DNA of 64,000 nt from Beta vulgaris subsp. vulgaris. Its lineage: Eukaryota > Streptophyta > Magnoliopsida > Caryophyllales > Amaranthaceae. Shown here in pieces: positions 21,770 through 33,004 of the stretch. A program made the translations under genes and the position numbers. The stretch covers positions 48,604,787 to 48,668,786 of the forward strand of contig NC_079202.1 in NCBI RefSeq assembly GCF_026745355.1, in the 5' to 3' direction. How positions within the stretch are numbered: the stretch's first letter is position 1; each line of letters starts with the position of its first letter. Below the pieces are notes generated by a model, which worked only from the letters and a program-made list of their open reading frames with translations, had not been told where the DNA came from and searched no databases.

Positions 21770-22237
21770 AGTTTTGTAATTATGAAAAAAATAAAACGAC
21801 AACTGAAGGTGTGAATAGCCTCGTAAGCAGGAGAATAAACATGAAGAACTTCAAATGGAGATTTATTATCTAAAAGGACAGAAGAAGTTTGATTAATAAG
21901 ACGAGCAGCAGTAAGAACACTCCTTCCCCCAAAAATAAATTGGTAAATGAGCTTGAAAACACAAAGCCCTCCCCACATTGAAAATGTATTTATGTTTTCA
22001 CTCAACCCTCCCGTTTTGTTGAGGTGCGACAACATAAGAAGTTTGAAAAATGATGCTAGAGGCATGAAAATATTCCAAAAGATAATTATATTCAGTGCCA
22101 TTGTTACTTTGAACAATTTTGATGGTTTGAGAGAATTGACAAGTAACCATAGCAACGAAAGCCATAAACATTTGAAATACTTCAGTTTTATCCTCCAATA
22201 AATATATCAACACAACACGAGAAAAATCATGAACTAT
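21770..22237 (-). pseudogene. Copia integrase fragment (3' side of the solo-LTR insertion)
   Basis: The minus frames 22282-21998 and 22155-21721 carry VTIVHDFSRVVLIYLL and IKIVQSNNGTEYN; in the second the usual DNG is NNG, so a catalytic aspartate seems lost. APQQNGRVE retains the catalytic glutamate region. The frame shifts after this. The N-terminal half lies beyond the solo LTR, at 26103 and above. Confidence 0.8.
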
Positions 22238-25200
22238 TGTAACACCCCGATGATTCTCTCTTTCCCAAAAAATACTTTTCAAATATAAAATCAGAGAATC
22301 ATCGAAGCATTATCGCCCATGTGATAACATATTGGCTTTTTCAGAATTTTGCAGCGGAGAACATATAACTGAACATAGAATTGGAATATAATAAATAATC
22401 AAAGTAACTTTAAAATCAAACAATATTGTTAACTTTAACATTAAACAAAACTTAAATATAAATGTATCTACTAAAACAATAAATAGATTAATCTGCTACA
22501 CGAGCTCTCCATTCCCAAAACCCCATGATGCATATCTACACACCTATAGATGTCAGTGCACTAAAGAATCTGCTCACCAAGAATTGATCATCACAAGATC
22601 AATAAGGCAAAGTCATGATTAACACATACAAACAAAGCACGTAGTCAGCAAAGCTAAGTACTACATAATAATAAATAAATATTCCTAACATGATACTAAT
22701 AAATATAAACAGGGATAAAACAACATAACAATCTAAAAATCTGCAGATAACTTTTACTGAACTAAACTTTAACAATCTTTTTATTACTTTAATGAAATAG
22801 TTATTGGACGGAGTTGTCTCATCTAAAACCAGCCCCCCTTTTGAAAGACGAAATACGGGCGCGACTCTGTATTCCATAATGACCTACGATATCGAGGAAC
22901 CTTTTAATAAAAATAGGAATGGTGATCAATCTAGCTAATTCCCAAAAAAAGCCATGGCACGACCACTATGAACCCCAACTCTTGATTGTCCAACTTTAGA
23001 CGTGCTCTAGTCTAAAGTTTATTACTATCCAAGTTTCATTTTACATGATTTACCAATTATTACTTGTTATGACAAACAGGCAATACAGATAATATATAAT
23101 CAAACATTCACAACTTCATTCCTTTTTATCTTATGATTAAATAAGTGATCATACAACTTACAACCCAAGATTAATTCCTTCCAATACTTCTTATTAGTTG
23201 AAGTTAGTCAGCAACCAACTTACCTTTCAAAGACAGAAATTATCAACTTACCAAATAAGGTCCACAATCATCATAGAGTAGTGAAAATAATAATATACGG
23301 GAACACATACTTCAATCATGATCCAACTTAATAAATATATTATTACTACCATGTGAATTAATAAATAAAGTTTTCAACCAACATGCTTGCATCAATATTC
23401 CATACAAACATGATATTAATCTCAGAATTAAATCTCATACTTGACATTAGGGGTGTTAACGAGCCGAACCGAGATCGAACCTGACTAGGCTCGGCTCGGC
23501 TCGAGCTCGAAGCTCGTCGAGCTTGAAATACTAGGCTCGGCTCGAGTTCGATCCCAAAACCTATGGCTCAGCTCGAGTTTGTTAGGCTCGAAAAGCTCGA
23601 AGTCCAAGTTCAACTAAAGCATATACTCCAAAGTCAGAATTTAAAAGGCCCAAAAATTTAGTTTTTTAGAGGCCTTATTATCCAAACTTTTGTTCACTGT
23701 ATAGCCCAAAAAAATAATAGGCAAGTTGTAGTCTATATCTAACTCAAGGGTTTATTTTATAGAGCATTTGACATAGATCATTGTTAAAACCACCGATGTG
23801 GGACAACATAATTTTTAGCTTGTTGTCGTATGCGGTATGCGGTATGCTGTATGCATGTATTATTAGCAAGGAGTCACAATTCACATGTTTGCTTTAAGTG
23901 GTTGCATCATACTCATATGAATCTCTCGACCTTGACTGTCGTGACAAATCCCTAAGAGCCATTATGGAATTCCCTCTTGAGATTTACGAAATGCTGCATT
24001 TCTCTGCAACTGAAATGTACTGGTACAAATCATCAACAGGACAAAGAAGCATTCTTAACAATGGTTAAAAGCAACGGAAAATGTTGTATGATACCTCGAG
24101 AGGAAATCAGAAGGTTGACCATATACCTCTGAAATATATAATATTGACTTATTAGAGCCTCTGTTTCAACTTTCATGTCATTATCTGCGTGTTAACTGAT
24201 CTAGCTTTCAGATTATAGCAGATTTTATTGAAACCCACATATTCTCTCATTTATTTTATCAGAACATCTATTTTTTTGGATGGGACATAATACGGTTTTC
24301 TGGATTCATTTTTCATGATTAACATCAGGAGCTTGTATGACAAATTAGCTCTCCTAATAATGTGTTTGGATGAGAGGAGCTGAAGAGAAAGGAAGGATAG
24401 GGTGAGTGTTACAATTGTTTGTTTGTTTTAAATTTTCATTGGGTTGAGAAAAAAGCCCTTAGTTTGTATTTTTTAATTGGGCAAATTTTTTTTAATATGG
24501 TATATATTTTTAAAATGGACTTGAAATTGTAATTCAAGTTGGGTTAGAAATTAATGTATAAAAATTTGTACTTTAAAATTTTCCGAACATGTTTGCGAGC
24601 TTTCGAGCCGAACTCTACTAGGCTTGGCTCGGCTCGTTAAGGTCGCGAGCCGATCTCGAACTCGAGCCGAGCTTTGACCGAGCTTTGACCGAGCCGAGCT
24701 CGAACAGTTTGCGAACCACCCTGGCTCATTAACACCCCTACTTGACATGTTTGCACACAGGCATAAAACATGTAGAATACAATATATTAGTAATCATATA
24801 TGAACCACAAAATTCTTATACATGATACTACATAACTTTCCCTCCTAAAATCATGATACTACATCAAACAACACATAAGTATGTACGTACCTTGTGTAGA
24901 CAAATTGATATGCCACTTTTTAACACTTTAGAAGTCGCCTATAGAGTAATCTCCGCCTAAAACAACCAATAGAATTTATAATTAATACTCCAAATAAATT
25001 ACAACAACTTTAGAATACTTTAAATTTCCTTTAAAAATATTTAAAAGTTGTTTTTATCATTAAAACTTCAATTACTCATCTTCCCTAGCATAGGACTACT
25101 ATACTAGTCATGAAAACCCATAAAACTCCATTAATAACAACCTTTCTAAAATTTCAGAAACTTATAAATTATTAAAACCCCCTTTAAACATACTTAAACA

Positions 25201-26102
25201 TGCTTAAATTCATAAGTGAAATCAATTTCATAGTTTATAACATGCTACTATGATTTTTCAATCTTTAACACGCTAAAAATCCATGCTTTGATAATATCCA
25301 ATTTAAACATAATAATCAAATTTGAATTTTTTTACTTTCAATACATAATTTATATAATCATAGATTGATCATTATAACAGTAAATTAAAGCTTCTAATCA
25401 TAACTATTACTAAAACAAACCATAAAAACATTATCTTTAATCAAAACTTGAGGAAGAAGAAAAGAAATCAAACCAACACAAGAAAAGAGAGAAAGAGAGG
25501 ATCGCCGGACAAGGACCACGGTAATGGTGGTGGTGTTGTGCGTGATGATGTTTCTTGTGAAGGAAGAAAGTGTTTCTTGAAGAAGAATAAAGAAGAACGA
25601 AGAGAAAAACAACGTGGAAGGAAGAAAAAGAGTGGTCGGCTATTGTGACTGGGAGGAGGAGAGAGAATATTTGGGTAAAATATTTGGGCTTAATAATATT
25701 TATAGGCAAGCTTTTCTTTTGGGATTAGGAAAAGACAATTGGATCCTAAGTAGGATAGAATAATGAATAGGATTGATGAATAAACTCCTAACATTACTAG
25801 AAGTTCCTTTTCTTAGTCCAATTAGTATTTGGATTCCTCAAGCCCATTTAAAATCATTTTTCAAATCCAATTAGTATTTAAAATATTTTTCAAAGCATGC
25901 CTTAACAAAATATTATAACTTCCTCAAATCTTTATAATAATTCCGTTGACTTTCAAAATAGTCAACCTTTTAAATAAATAAATTATTTTAAACTAAATTA
26001 TATATATATACATATATATGTATATATATATATATATACATATGTATATACACACATATACTAAAATATATTTATAAAATTCATAAATTTATAGGGATTA
26101 CA
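22238..26102. mobile_element. Long solo LTR (gypsy-like termini) in the copia integrase region
   Basis: Starts TGTAACACCCCGATG and ends GGGATTACA, flanked by a perfect 5-bp duplication ACTAT (22233-22237 and 26103-26107). Copia coding resumes on either side. After removing the nested 1.3-kb Mutator-like element it is about 2.56 kb. There are no internal genes, primer-binding site or second LTR, hence a solo LTR. The GGGGTGTTACA terminus (minus-strand 3' end) recalls chromovirus-type Ty3/gypsy LTRs. A TA-rich microsatellite is at 25999-26065. Frames near 25394-25709 are low complexity. Confidence 0.85.
23448..24739. mobile_element. Mutator-like non-autonomous element with CTCGGCTCG subterminal repeats
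   Basis: The left end TAGGGGTGTTAACGAGCC and right end GGCTCATTAACACCCCT are inverted repeats. A 9-bp duplication ACTTGACAT (23439-23447 and 24740-24748; 10 bp if the preceding T is counted) fits Mutator. Both subterminal regions are dense in GGCTCGGCTCGAGCTCG motifs (23480-23600 and 24595-24715). The interior is AT-rich with no transposase. It lies inside the solo LTR. Confidence 0.9.
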
Positions 26103-26622
26103 ACTATTGTAAGAAAATATCCTGCACCAGTACAAGAAGAAACATGTCTATAAGCACCCCATAAATCACAAAGTATTTTCTCAAAATCCTACTAGCTCTA
26201 TTATAACTTAAAGGAAACTTGTCTCTAGGATGTTGAGCACGAAAATATATTTTACATGCTTTATTCAAACTACCCTTATGACCACAAAGTGGAGGAAGTA
26301 ACTTCACCACTCAATCTGAAGTGTCCCATACGCCTATGCCAAAGGTCAAACTCCGAAGTGATATTGTTGATAGAAAATTGCCCCTGTTGCTCATCCCCGT
26401 AGAAGTAGTAAAGTCCATCCCGCCTATTCCCCATATTCCAAGCAGCTCCCTCATGTGGTCCTGTATAGCACACATAAAAGAGTTAATTGCGCAATACATG
26501 ACATATCATGTGATAACTGAGAGACTGAAATTAAATTGCAACTTAATTGAGGAACAATATGAACATTAATGAGAATAATGGAATCAGACAAACGAACAGA
26601 ACCCTTGTGAGCTAGTGGCGGC
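26103..26622 (-). pseudogene. Copia pre-integrase / integrase N-terminus remnant
   Basis: The minus frames 26648-26451, 26473-26276 and 26310-26104 read in sequence: VHIVPQLSCNLISVSQLSHD, then SEFDLWHRRMGHF (start of the HHCC zinc region), then CGHKGSLNKACKIYFRAQHPRDKFPLS. They are one protein in three frames, so at least two frameshifts are present. Confidence 0.8.
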
Positions 26623-28111
26623 TGGTAGGCGTGTCGCGCACCTATCAAAAGTAATTACCTAACTAACCTCCTAACTATGTAGCAGGGCAAGTCAGGGTCG
26701 AATCCACAGGGACAAACAGTATCAAACACTAGGTATCTTGACTCAATCTAACTAAACAAGTGACAAACGATGATGGAAAGGATGTTGAACTAAGACTAAT
26801 GTAAACTATGACAATTACTAGAAACACACAAGGTATATCAATTAATTAAAACATCTAGAATTAAGCATCACCACTAGCATGACCAATACATGAATAATTT
26901 CCATCCCAATAAACATAATCAACGATTCAAGAGGAGTAATGCACCCTATAACTACCAAAGACCTCTCCCGAGTACCAATGGCTACTCTAAACAAGCAATC
27001 AAACCTACTCCCGTGGAATCATGCAAGAAAGAGACATTAAGCATAGCATTACAAATAAATTCCTAGCAATCCTATCTAACTATTCCCATAGAGATATTCA
27101 TACCATTGATTGAATCAACAAAACCATCTAGATTCAATTCCCATTGAAAACAAGATATATGGAGTCAAATCAAAATCATCTATCCTAGTATGATAATGAG
27201 CATAAGAACAATCCAATCAAACAAGAACATTGATCACATAAACATGGGATTAATGGAGGAATTCATGTATTAATCATTGCTAGGGTTTAACTTAACCCTA
27301 GATTAATAGACTACTCACACATAATTGAAATAGCAAAACAAATAATAACAAATTAAAGACATGATAATAATGAAGGAAAAGAAGAGATTAGAAAAACTTA
27401 TTCTTTACTTGAAGGAATCAAACTTGTAGAATTCAAGGTTCAATAATGGAGTTCTCTCTCCAAAAACTCTCTAAAAAGTAATACTCTATTCTCTAATAAT
27501 GAAAAAGTACCCAAAAGTCTGTTTTAATAAAACCTAATATCGTTTACATAAACTAAGAAAAATAATTAAAAGTCGCGGATTTAACCGAGCAGCAGCACGC
27601 ACGGTCGAGCGACATTCTGCACGGGCGTGCAGCACTACGCACGGGCAAGCAGAAAGTTGCTTGGGCGTGCGTGCAAAACAGAAGCTTTTGGGCGATTTTG
27701 TTACGCTTCCGCACGGGCAAGCGAGATCTCGCTTGGGCGTGCGCCTTGGTGCGTGGGCAAGCGAGATCTTGCCTGGGTGTGCACCTTGCAGCGTGGGCAA
27801 GCGGACTTCTGCTTGGTCCCACAAAGAGGATAATCTTTGAAATCATCATTCATTTGACTCCAAAAGCACTCAAACTCATCTTCTTGCATCCGAAAACCGC
27901 CATCTAGACCATCTACGAACCATATGAGCTCCTCCTAGTCACAATCGGCCTCAATAACCTGAAAATCACATGAAAACCCCGAAAGTGTCTCGAAATAACA
28001 CAATAGTTCAGAAGAGTGCCCAAATCATGCAATTAGACCTAATATGCACTAAAATCTTCATGAAAATGAGACTTAATACCTACCTATATGCAACTAAAAA
28101 CCGACTTATCA
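26623..28111. mobile_element. Second solo LTR, with GC-rich inverted repeats
   Basis: Begins TGGTAGGCGTGTCGCGC and ends AACCGACTTATCA, flanked by a perfect 5-bp duplication GCGGC (26618-26622 and 28112-28116). 1489 bp without a second LTR or genes, so a solo LTR or terminal-repeat-only element. The GC-rich block 27590-27830 contains repeated CACGGGCAAGCGAGATC/CTTGGGCGTGCG units. Frames over it are translation artefacts of the repeat. Confidence 0.85.
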
Positions 28112-28182
28112 GCGGCCACTGTTGATTCATGAGGAAGACCAACAACATAATTGAAAACCTCAACGTAATCAAATAACCAAGA

Positions 28183-28530
28183 TTATTCACCCATAATATG
28201 ATGAAAAGAACCCGTATCAATAATCCAAGAGGAAGAAGAAAACATACCACTCAAGCGATCATCCGAAACTTTAGCATTACAGATAATCCCGAAAAGAGCT
28301 TTCCATTGATCGATGGAGAAGATAGAAGCCAAAGAAGTGCTTGTGATGGCAGCAGCACTGGCGGCAAGTGGGAGTTGGTGTAGCATTGGCCTTGACTGAG
28401 CCACGACCATGGCTAGAAGAAGAAGATCAAGAGCCACGAGCTTCGATTTTGGTACCTTGCCAACCATTTAGATAACCAACAACTTCATAACAAGCGCTAA
28501 CGACATGACCATGCTTTTTGCAATGAGAGC
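28183..28530 (-). pseudogene. Copia protease region
   Basis: The minus frame 28467-28183 ends with SSSWIIDTGSFHHIMGE, containing DTGS, the active-site triad of retroviral-type aspartic proteases. It continues the gag frame at 28551-28925 after an interruption. Confidence 0.75.
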
Positions 28531-28550
28531 ATTCATGAAGCACCCAACAC

Positions 28551-29387
28551 TTAGTTAGACACATCGTGCCTTACCTTATTAAAATTAGTACATGCAGGAC
28601 ACTCACCGCGGCCAGGACCCTGACCCTGACCCTGACCTGTGTTGGATTGTATAACAAAACACAGCACATCCGTGGGCTTATTAACTGGAAGAGACAACGA
28701 CCTAACGCTTTCATCTTGAACCACTAAGTGATAGGCGGGGTCAAAAAATAAAAGGGGGTCGGGAGATAAAATATTTGATCGAAAAGGGTCATAATCAATA
28801 TGTAAACCCATCAAAAAATCATGTAATTTTTGTTCACTACGGCGAGAGGCATGACGAGAACCAGCTTCACAGTTAGAGCAACAAGAACATGAAATTAAAG
28901 GTTTATGTTTATTCAATTCCTCCACAAAGTATGTAATTTACTATAATAAGTGGAAACAGTCATGGAATTAGGTTGCTCACATTTAGCAATAGCAGATTTA
29001 AGGTTATGAGTATGAGGTCCATTCACCAAAGCAAAACGAATCTTAAGTGAGCCCAAAGACGATAAGCATCACGAAACTTAGGAAGAGTAGATTAGGGTTA
29101 ATAGTGTTAGTGGTCCAAGAAATAAGCATAGCATTAACAGTTACCCAGTCTGCTGTGGTATAGGGAGGCATGGCCTCGGTGATGATGCCATCAAGAAATC
29201 CAAATTTCCTACGAGCTTCAAGTGCCATCTTTATATCAGCGACCCAATCATCATAATAATCGAGTTTGAGGCGGGTAGGAGTAATAAAATCACCCGGACG
29301 ATCACCCGAACCAAGATAAAAGGAGTATTTGTATTTAATAAAAGGAGTAGATGATTGTGGAGGAGCGAGCGGCAGGGCTATCATCAT
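28551..29387 (-). pseudogene. Copia gag
   Basis: A likely start is the Met pair near 29387 (MMIALPLAPPQSSTP), following a leader without convincing coding. The frame goes on with LDYYDDWVADIKMALEARRK, a typical copia Gag N-terminus. It shifts near 29043 and resumes in 28925-28551, with a Gly/Gln-rich stretch and a CPACTNF knuckle remnant. Broken by at least one frameshift. Confidence 0.8.
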
Positions 29388-29610
29388 CTCCCACCATGAA
29401 GGGAGATCACGGCAGCCAAGAAGTGAGAAAAAGAAAACAACCACGGAATTCCAGCAGCCACGAGACAGTAGTGGCGACAACAAAGAATTCCGGCAGCGCA
29501 GGAAACAACAGTGACGGCAGCAAGGAATCTCAGCAGCATATAATTCCGGCAGAAACCGACAGCCACACAAGGAGAGAAAAAGTGAGAGAGGCGAAAAAAA
29601 TCAGCCTTTT

Positions 29611-29622
29611 GGTCTGATACCA
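29611..29622 (-). promoter_or_regulatory. Primer-binding site
   Basis: The minus strand reads TGGTATCAGACC directly after the 5' LTR. It is close to the initiator tRNA-Met complement used by most plant copia elements. Confidence 0.85.
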
Positions 29623-29762
29623 TGTAAAATAAGATTAGGGGCTCAAAACTTATGTATTCACATTAGGTTAAAAGAATATATAATACAAGCTATTTGAGGA
29701 ATCCTACATTGAAAAGAATTCCTTCTATACAAGACTACTTCTATATTTACATATCTTCAACA
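29623..29762 (-). repeat. 5' LTR of the split copia element
   Basis: 140 bp, TGTAAAATAAGATTAG...TATCTTCAACA. Partner of 17781-17919. The primer-binding site abuts it on the left. Confidence 0.9.
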
Positions 29763-30127
29763 CCACATACCGAGTTTGCAAAGTTAACTTTTGAGATAAT
29801 TTTCATTCCAAATTTTCTTCTACCCATACACAAATGCTAAATCTTATTTCGGACAATTTTTTTGGTTAGATATTTGTTTGCAATTCATTCGATATCCTTA
29901 TCCGAGTTGCGAGAAATCCACTATGGTCATTCATCGTATCATTGTTGGGCGTAGGCTGCAAACAGGCAGCAACATCGTACGTCTGTTGGGTGTTGCTTGA
30001 TGAGTGAGATTTTATCTCATACATAGGGTTGTTTTAAGGTTATTTTTTCTTAGTTTCTTTTCCTTTTTAGTTTATTATTTTCTTAATTTTACCTCTTGTG
30101 TTAATTAATTCCCTCTTTTCATATATA
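29763..30127. other. Non-coding flank between the copia element and the Helitron
   Basis: AT-rich sequence without recognised coding. From about 29992 (TGATGAGTGAGATTTTATCTC) it resembles the start of a long LTR that would continue beyond the Helitron, but I could not find its other end. Confidence 0.4.
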
Positions 30128-31179
30128 CTAGCCGTATATGCACGCGATGCGTGCGTCGACATATATTTTTTTAATCTAAAATTATTTTGGTAGTAATTTA
30201 AATTATTGAGTTTTTTAATAGATGTTATTATCTTTTTGAACTAAAGGTCACCGATTTTTACTTGTTAGAAAATTTTGGTCGAGATTTAATAATTCTTTGT
30301 CAGCGGCTTTAGTATAGTTCTTTAACGATTGTAAATGTTAATAAATCATGCATATTGTTTGAACTTTGTAAATTCGAAGTATTATATTGTCATGATATAT
30401 CACTAACTTTTTTAAAATTGAAGATTTTAATTAATTTCGTGAATTGATTATTGTGTCAATCTAGTCAAGTTATTAATGGTGATTGCATATTCCATTTTTG
30501 ACTTATTCCATATGGCAAGTTACATTGATTCTCATTTTTAAATTTAATATACAAATGTATTTTAATTTATTAGAGGGTATTCTAGTCATTTCAAATGAGG
30601 ATACCACACCTCCTTCCTTGCTTATATAATAGAGATTATCTCCATTTTTCCAACTACATAACAGTCGATTAATGTGAAATAACTTTGACGATTAAAAGAA
30701 TTATGTACCTATTTGAAAGTTCGCAAATCGCCGATGGATGAATGTGCGATATCACTGTCAAAATCTTATGTTTTTTTCAAATTTGTGTTTATTGGTAATT
30801 TTTTTGAGTATGTAATTATGAACGGTTATTGAGAACAATAATGATTTATAAGTGAATTTTGTAAATTTTTTTGTATGTATTGACGTCTATAATAGTTTTA
30901 GTTTGTAAGTTGATTTTTAGTTTTTGTAAAGTTTCCTGATCATTTGAGTGATTTGCGTGATTTTTACAACGTGATTTTCTCAATTTTGTGAGTGATTTGT
31001 AAAGTTTCCTCATATAAGTGATTTCTGAGTGATTGTTGAAAATTAATTTTCGGTGGCTTTGTTTGACCCCCATGTTGGTATTGAGATTCCAATTGTAATT
31101 TAGAATAAGGGAAGGGGGGGCAAAATAGTCCGTTCAAAAGAGGACACCGTTGCTCCCCCCTTCCCTTATATAATAGAGA
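30128..31179 (-). mobile_element. Non-autonomous Helitron (possibly two, sharing a 3' end)
   Basis: On the minus strand the 3' end reads GCACGCATCGCGTGC (a 6-bp stem, 30140-30154), then a short spacer and CTAG (30128-30131) followed by T. Candidate 5' ends TCTCTATTATATAAG, each preceded by A, occur at 31179 and at 30635. Insertion between A and T, a 5' TC, and a 3' hairpin plus CTAG/CTRR are Helitron hallmarks. There is no Rep/helicase gene. The inner 5' end gives a 508-bp element, the outer one 1052 bp. Confidence 0.78.
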
Positions 31180-32791
31180 TTTTTGTTTTTTTTCTCTCCA
31201 TGTTATTCTATTTGACCATTTTTGTAGGAATTAAAATCATTACAAGTGGGAAGCACTTGGAAAGGGAGGAAAAGAGGACCACAAGAACCAAACTCAACAG
31301 TCACAACAACATCTCAGCATGCATGGGCCTCCATTTAGCCCACCCCAGCGAACCAAGCCCGTGTAGCCCATTCCAGCGAACAAAGCCCAGCGTGGTCACG
31401 GCCCGCCCAGGATTCTATCCAGCCCACCCAGGCTTCTAGCCAGCTCACCCGGGTTCGTGATGGAGTGAAGCCCACTGACTTCCTCGAGAAGATCGTGTTG
31501 CTCGCCCAAAGAATAAGCCTGTCGGGGCCCTGCTCCGCCCGCCCGGGCTATTCTACCCGCCGGTCTATTCCTCGCCCCGCTTGGGCGCTATGTTGCTGTT
31601 AGGTTCTGCCAGTTTCGCCGATTGAAGACCTTGTCCGCGGAAAGTACCCGAGCCCCTTTAGCTTGCCCCACTCGGGCCTCAACCTAGCTCGTCCGGGCTG
31701 CTGCTGCCTGGGTCCTTTTTTCGGCCTTTTCTTAGCCCATTTTGAAGAAGATCTAGATTTTTAAATACCTAACTTATTCATTAGTGTAGGAGAGAGAAAA
31801 CTTCGCTCAAGAGGTATAATTTAGAGATTGAAAATCAATGAAAAAGTGACAATTTCTTTGAAGTTTCTTGTTTTTTTAGTAATCCTCTCAATCATTTCTT
31901 TGTTTCTCATTGTTTTTATGCATTTCTAGTTTGTTAGTTTCTTGCTTTAGTTACATGTATTTATTGTTTAATCTTCATGTTTAATAGTTAATATAGATTA
32001 AAGTCTTCATATTTTCCTAGTTTCTTCTTGTTTGTTCACTAGATTTTGTTTTGCTTTTGCTTTAAAGTATTGATTTTTGGTTTTTGCTACTTTTAGATTG
32101 GTTATTTATTGCTAGTTTTTGGTAGTATAATTAGTAGTGAGTAATTCATTAACTAGGATTGGGAGTAGCCCAATCATTGTTTTCATCCTATTTTCATGGG
32201 TAGATTTTATTAGGTTGGCTATGTTTGGGATCCAATTTCAATCACCAATATTGATTGGTGACCTAGTTGATGTTCCATTGCCTTTTGACCGTTTTGTTGC
32301 CCATTTAATGGTTTACTTCAATGAGGTTGACCTTCATGAATGATTGATTAGTTGATCTACATCACTTGTTGATTGTTATTAGCTTGGGTTTGATTCATTT
32401 CCTAACTTGGCCTAGTTAGGTGATAACACATCGAAATATAACCTTTGTTGCCATAATTAGGACTCTAAACTCCCTAACAACGATTTTAGAGGTGTTTAGG
32501 TTTGTTTATTCCCTTTGCATATCCCCAATACATGTCAACCCACTTATATGTACATGGTTACTGGATGCAAACTATGATTGTGATGTTTTCCCATTCCTAG
32601 TGTTTTTCCTAATTTGATTTATATAGTTTATAAACTTAGTTTAACCAAAACTTGACGATTTCTTCGACTTAGCGATTCTATCTTAGTGACACAGGTCAGA
32701 AGAATAATCCTCTTAGGGGCTGGACATCCTGTCGAGGTAAATCCTTATCCAGTAGCGATCAAATACCCAGTTTAAACAAGACTCGCAACCC
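31180..32791. other. Non-coding repeat-like region with a GC-rich block
   Basis: 31320-31740 is rich in AGCCCA, GCCCACCC and GCCCGG motifs, unlike the AT-rich surroundings. T-rich DNA follows to about 32790. It could be the remainder of the long LTR begun near 29992. No gene is supported; the short frames are not conserved-looking. Confidence 0.35.
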
Positions 32792-33004
32792 GGGCTCTGA
32801 TACCATGTTAATTTTCAGATTATATGAAAATGGGCCTGGGTAACCCAATAAGGAGGAGGAGAGTTTAGCCCACTTATAAGTTAGGAGGTTCCATTCTAAA
32901 ACCAATTGGTGATAGGAGTAACTCCTCATCTTATAAAGTGGTTTATTCTCTCCTCTTTTTCCATTGTGGGACACTCACAAGTGAAATTTCAATGGATTTC
33001 AACA
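32792..33004 (-). mobile_element. Orphan copia LTR with primer-binding site
   Basis: 32806-33004 runs from TGTTAATTTTCAG to ATTTCAACA and contains typical short-LTR features: AACCAATTGGTGATAGGAG, a TATA-like CTTATAAAGTGG and TTCCATTGTGGGACACTC. Directly beside it at 32794-32805 the minus strand reads TGGTATCAGAGC, a perfect initiator-Met-type primer site. No coding region or partner LTR is found to the left, so this is a truncated or internally deleted element. Confidence 0.75.

Larger units (their letters stand above)
17781..29762 (-). mobile_element. Copia retrotransposon split by three nested insertions
   Basis: Short LTRs at 17781-17919 and 29623-29762 (139 and 140 bp, about 90 percent alike) start TGTAA and end TCAACA. 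Flanks are ccacg and ccaca. The primer-binding site TGGTATCAGACC lies directly inside the right LTR and a polypurine tract (GAGTGAGGGTG) inside the left one, so it reads on the minus strand. In coding order: gag (29387-28551), protease (about 28467-28183), pre-integrase (26650-26104), integrase (22282-21770), serine/proline-rich linker (20298-19574), reverse transcriptase (19279-18774), RNase H (about 18750-18360). Three insertions at 20371-21766, 22238-26102 and 26623-28111 account for about 6.7 kb; the rest is about 5.2 kb. Frames are broken in many places. Confidence 0.92.

Noticed and set aside
25394..25709. Overlapping frames rich in Phe/Ser or Arg/Lys
   Set aside because: They lie in purine-rich LTR sequence and are products of base composition.
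26690..26720. GGGTCGAATCCACAGGGA, similar to a tRNA T-arm
   Set aside because: No acceptor or anticodon stems around it; it is inside the solo LTR.
27534..27907. Several Ala/Arg/Pro-rich frames on both strands
   Set aside because: All derive from the GC-rich repeat of the solo LTR.
31200..31439. 79-residue frame in the GC-rich block
   Set aside because: Repeated GCCCA motifs generate the peptide; no family resemblance.
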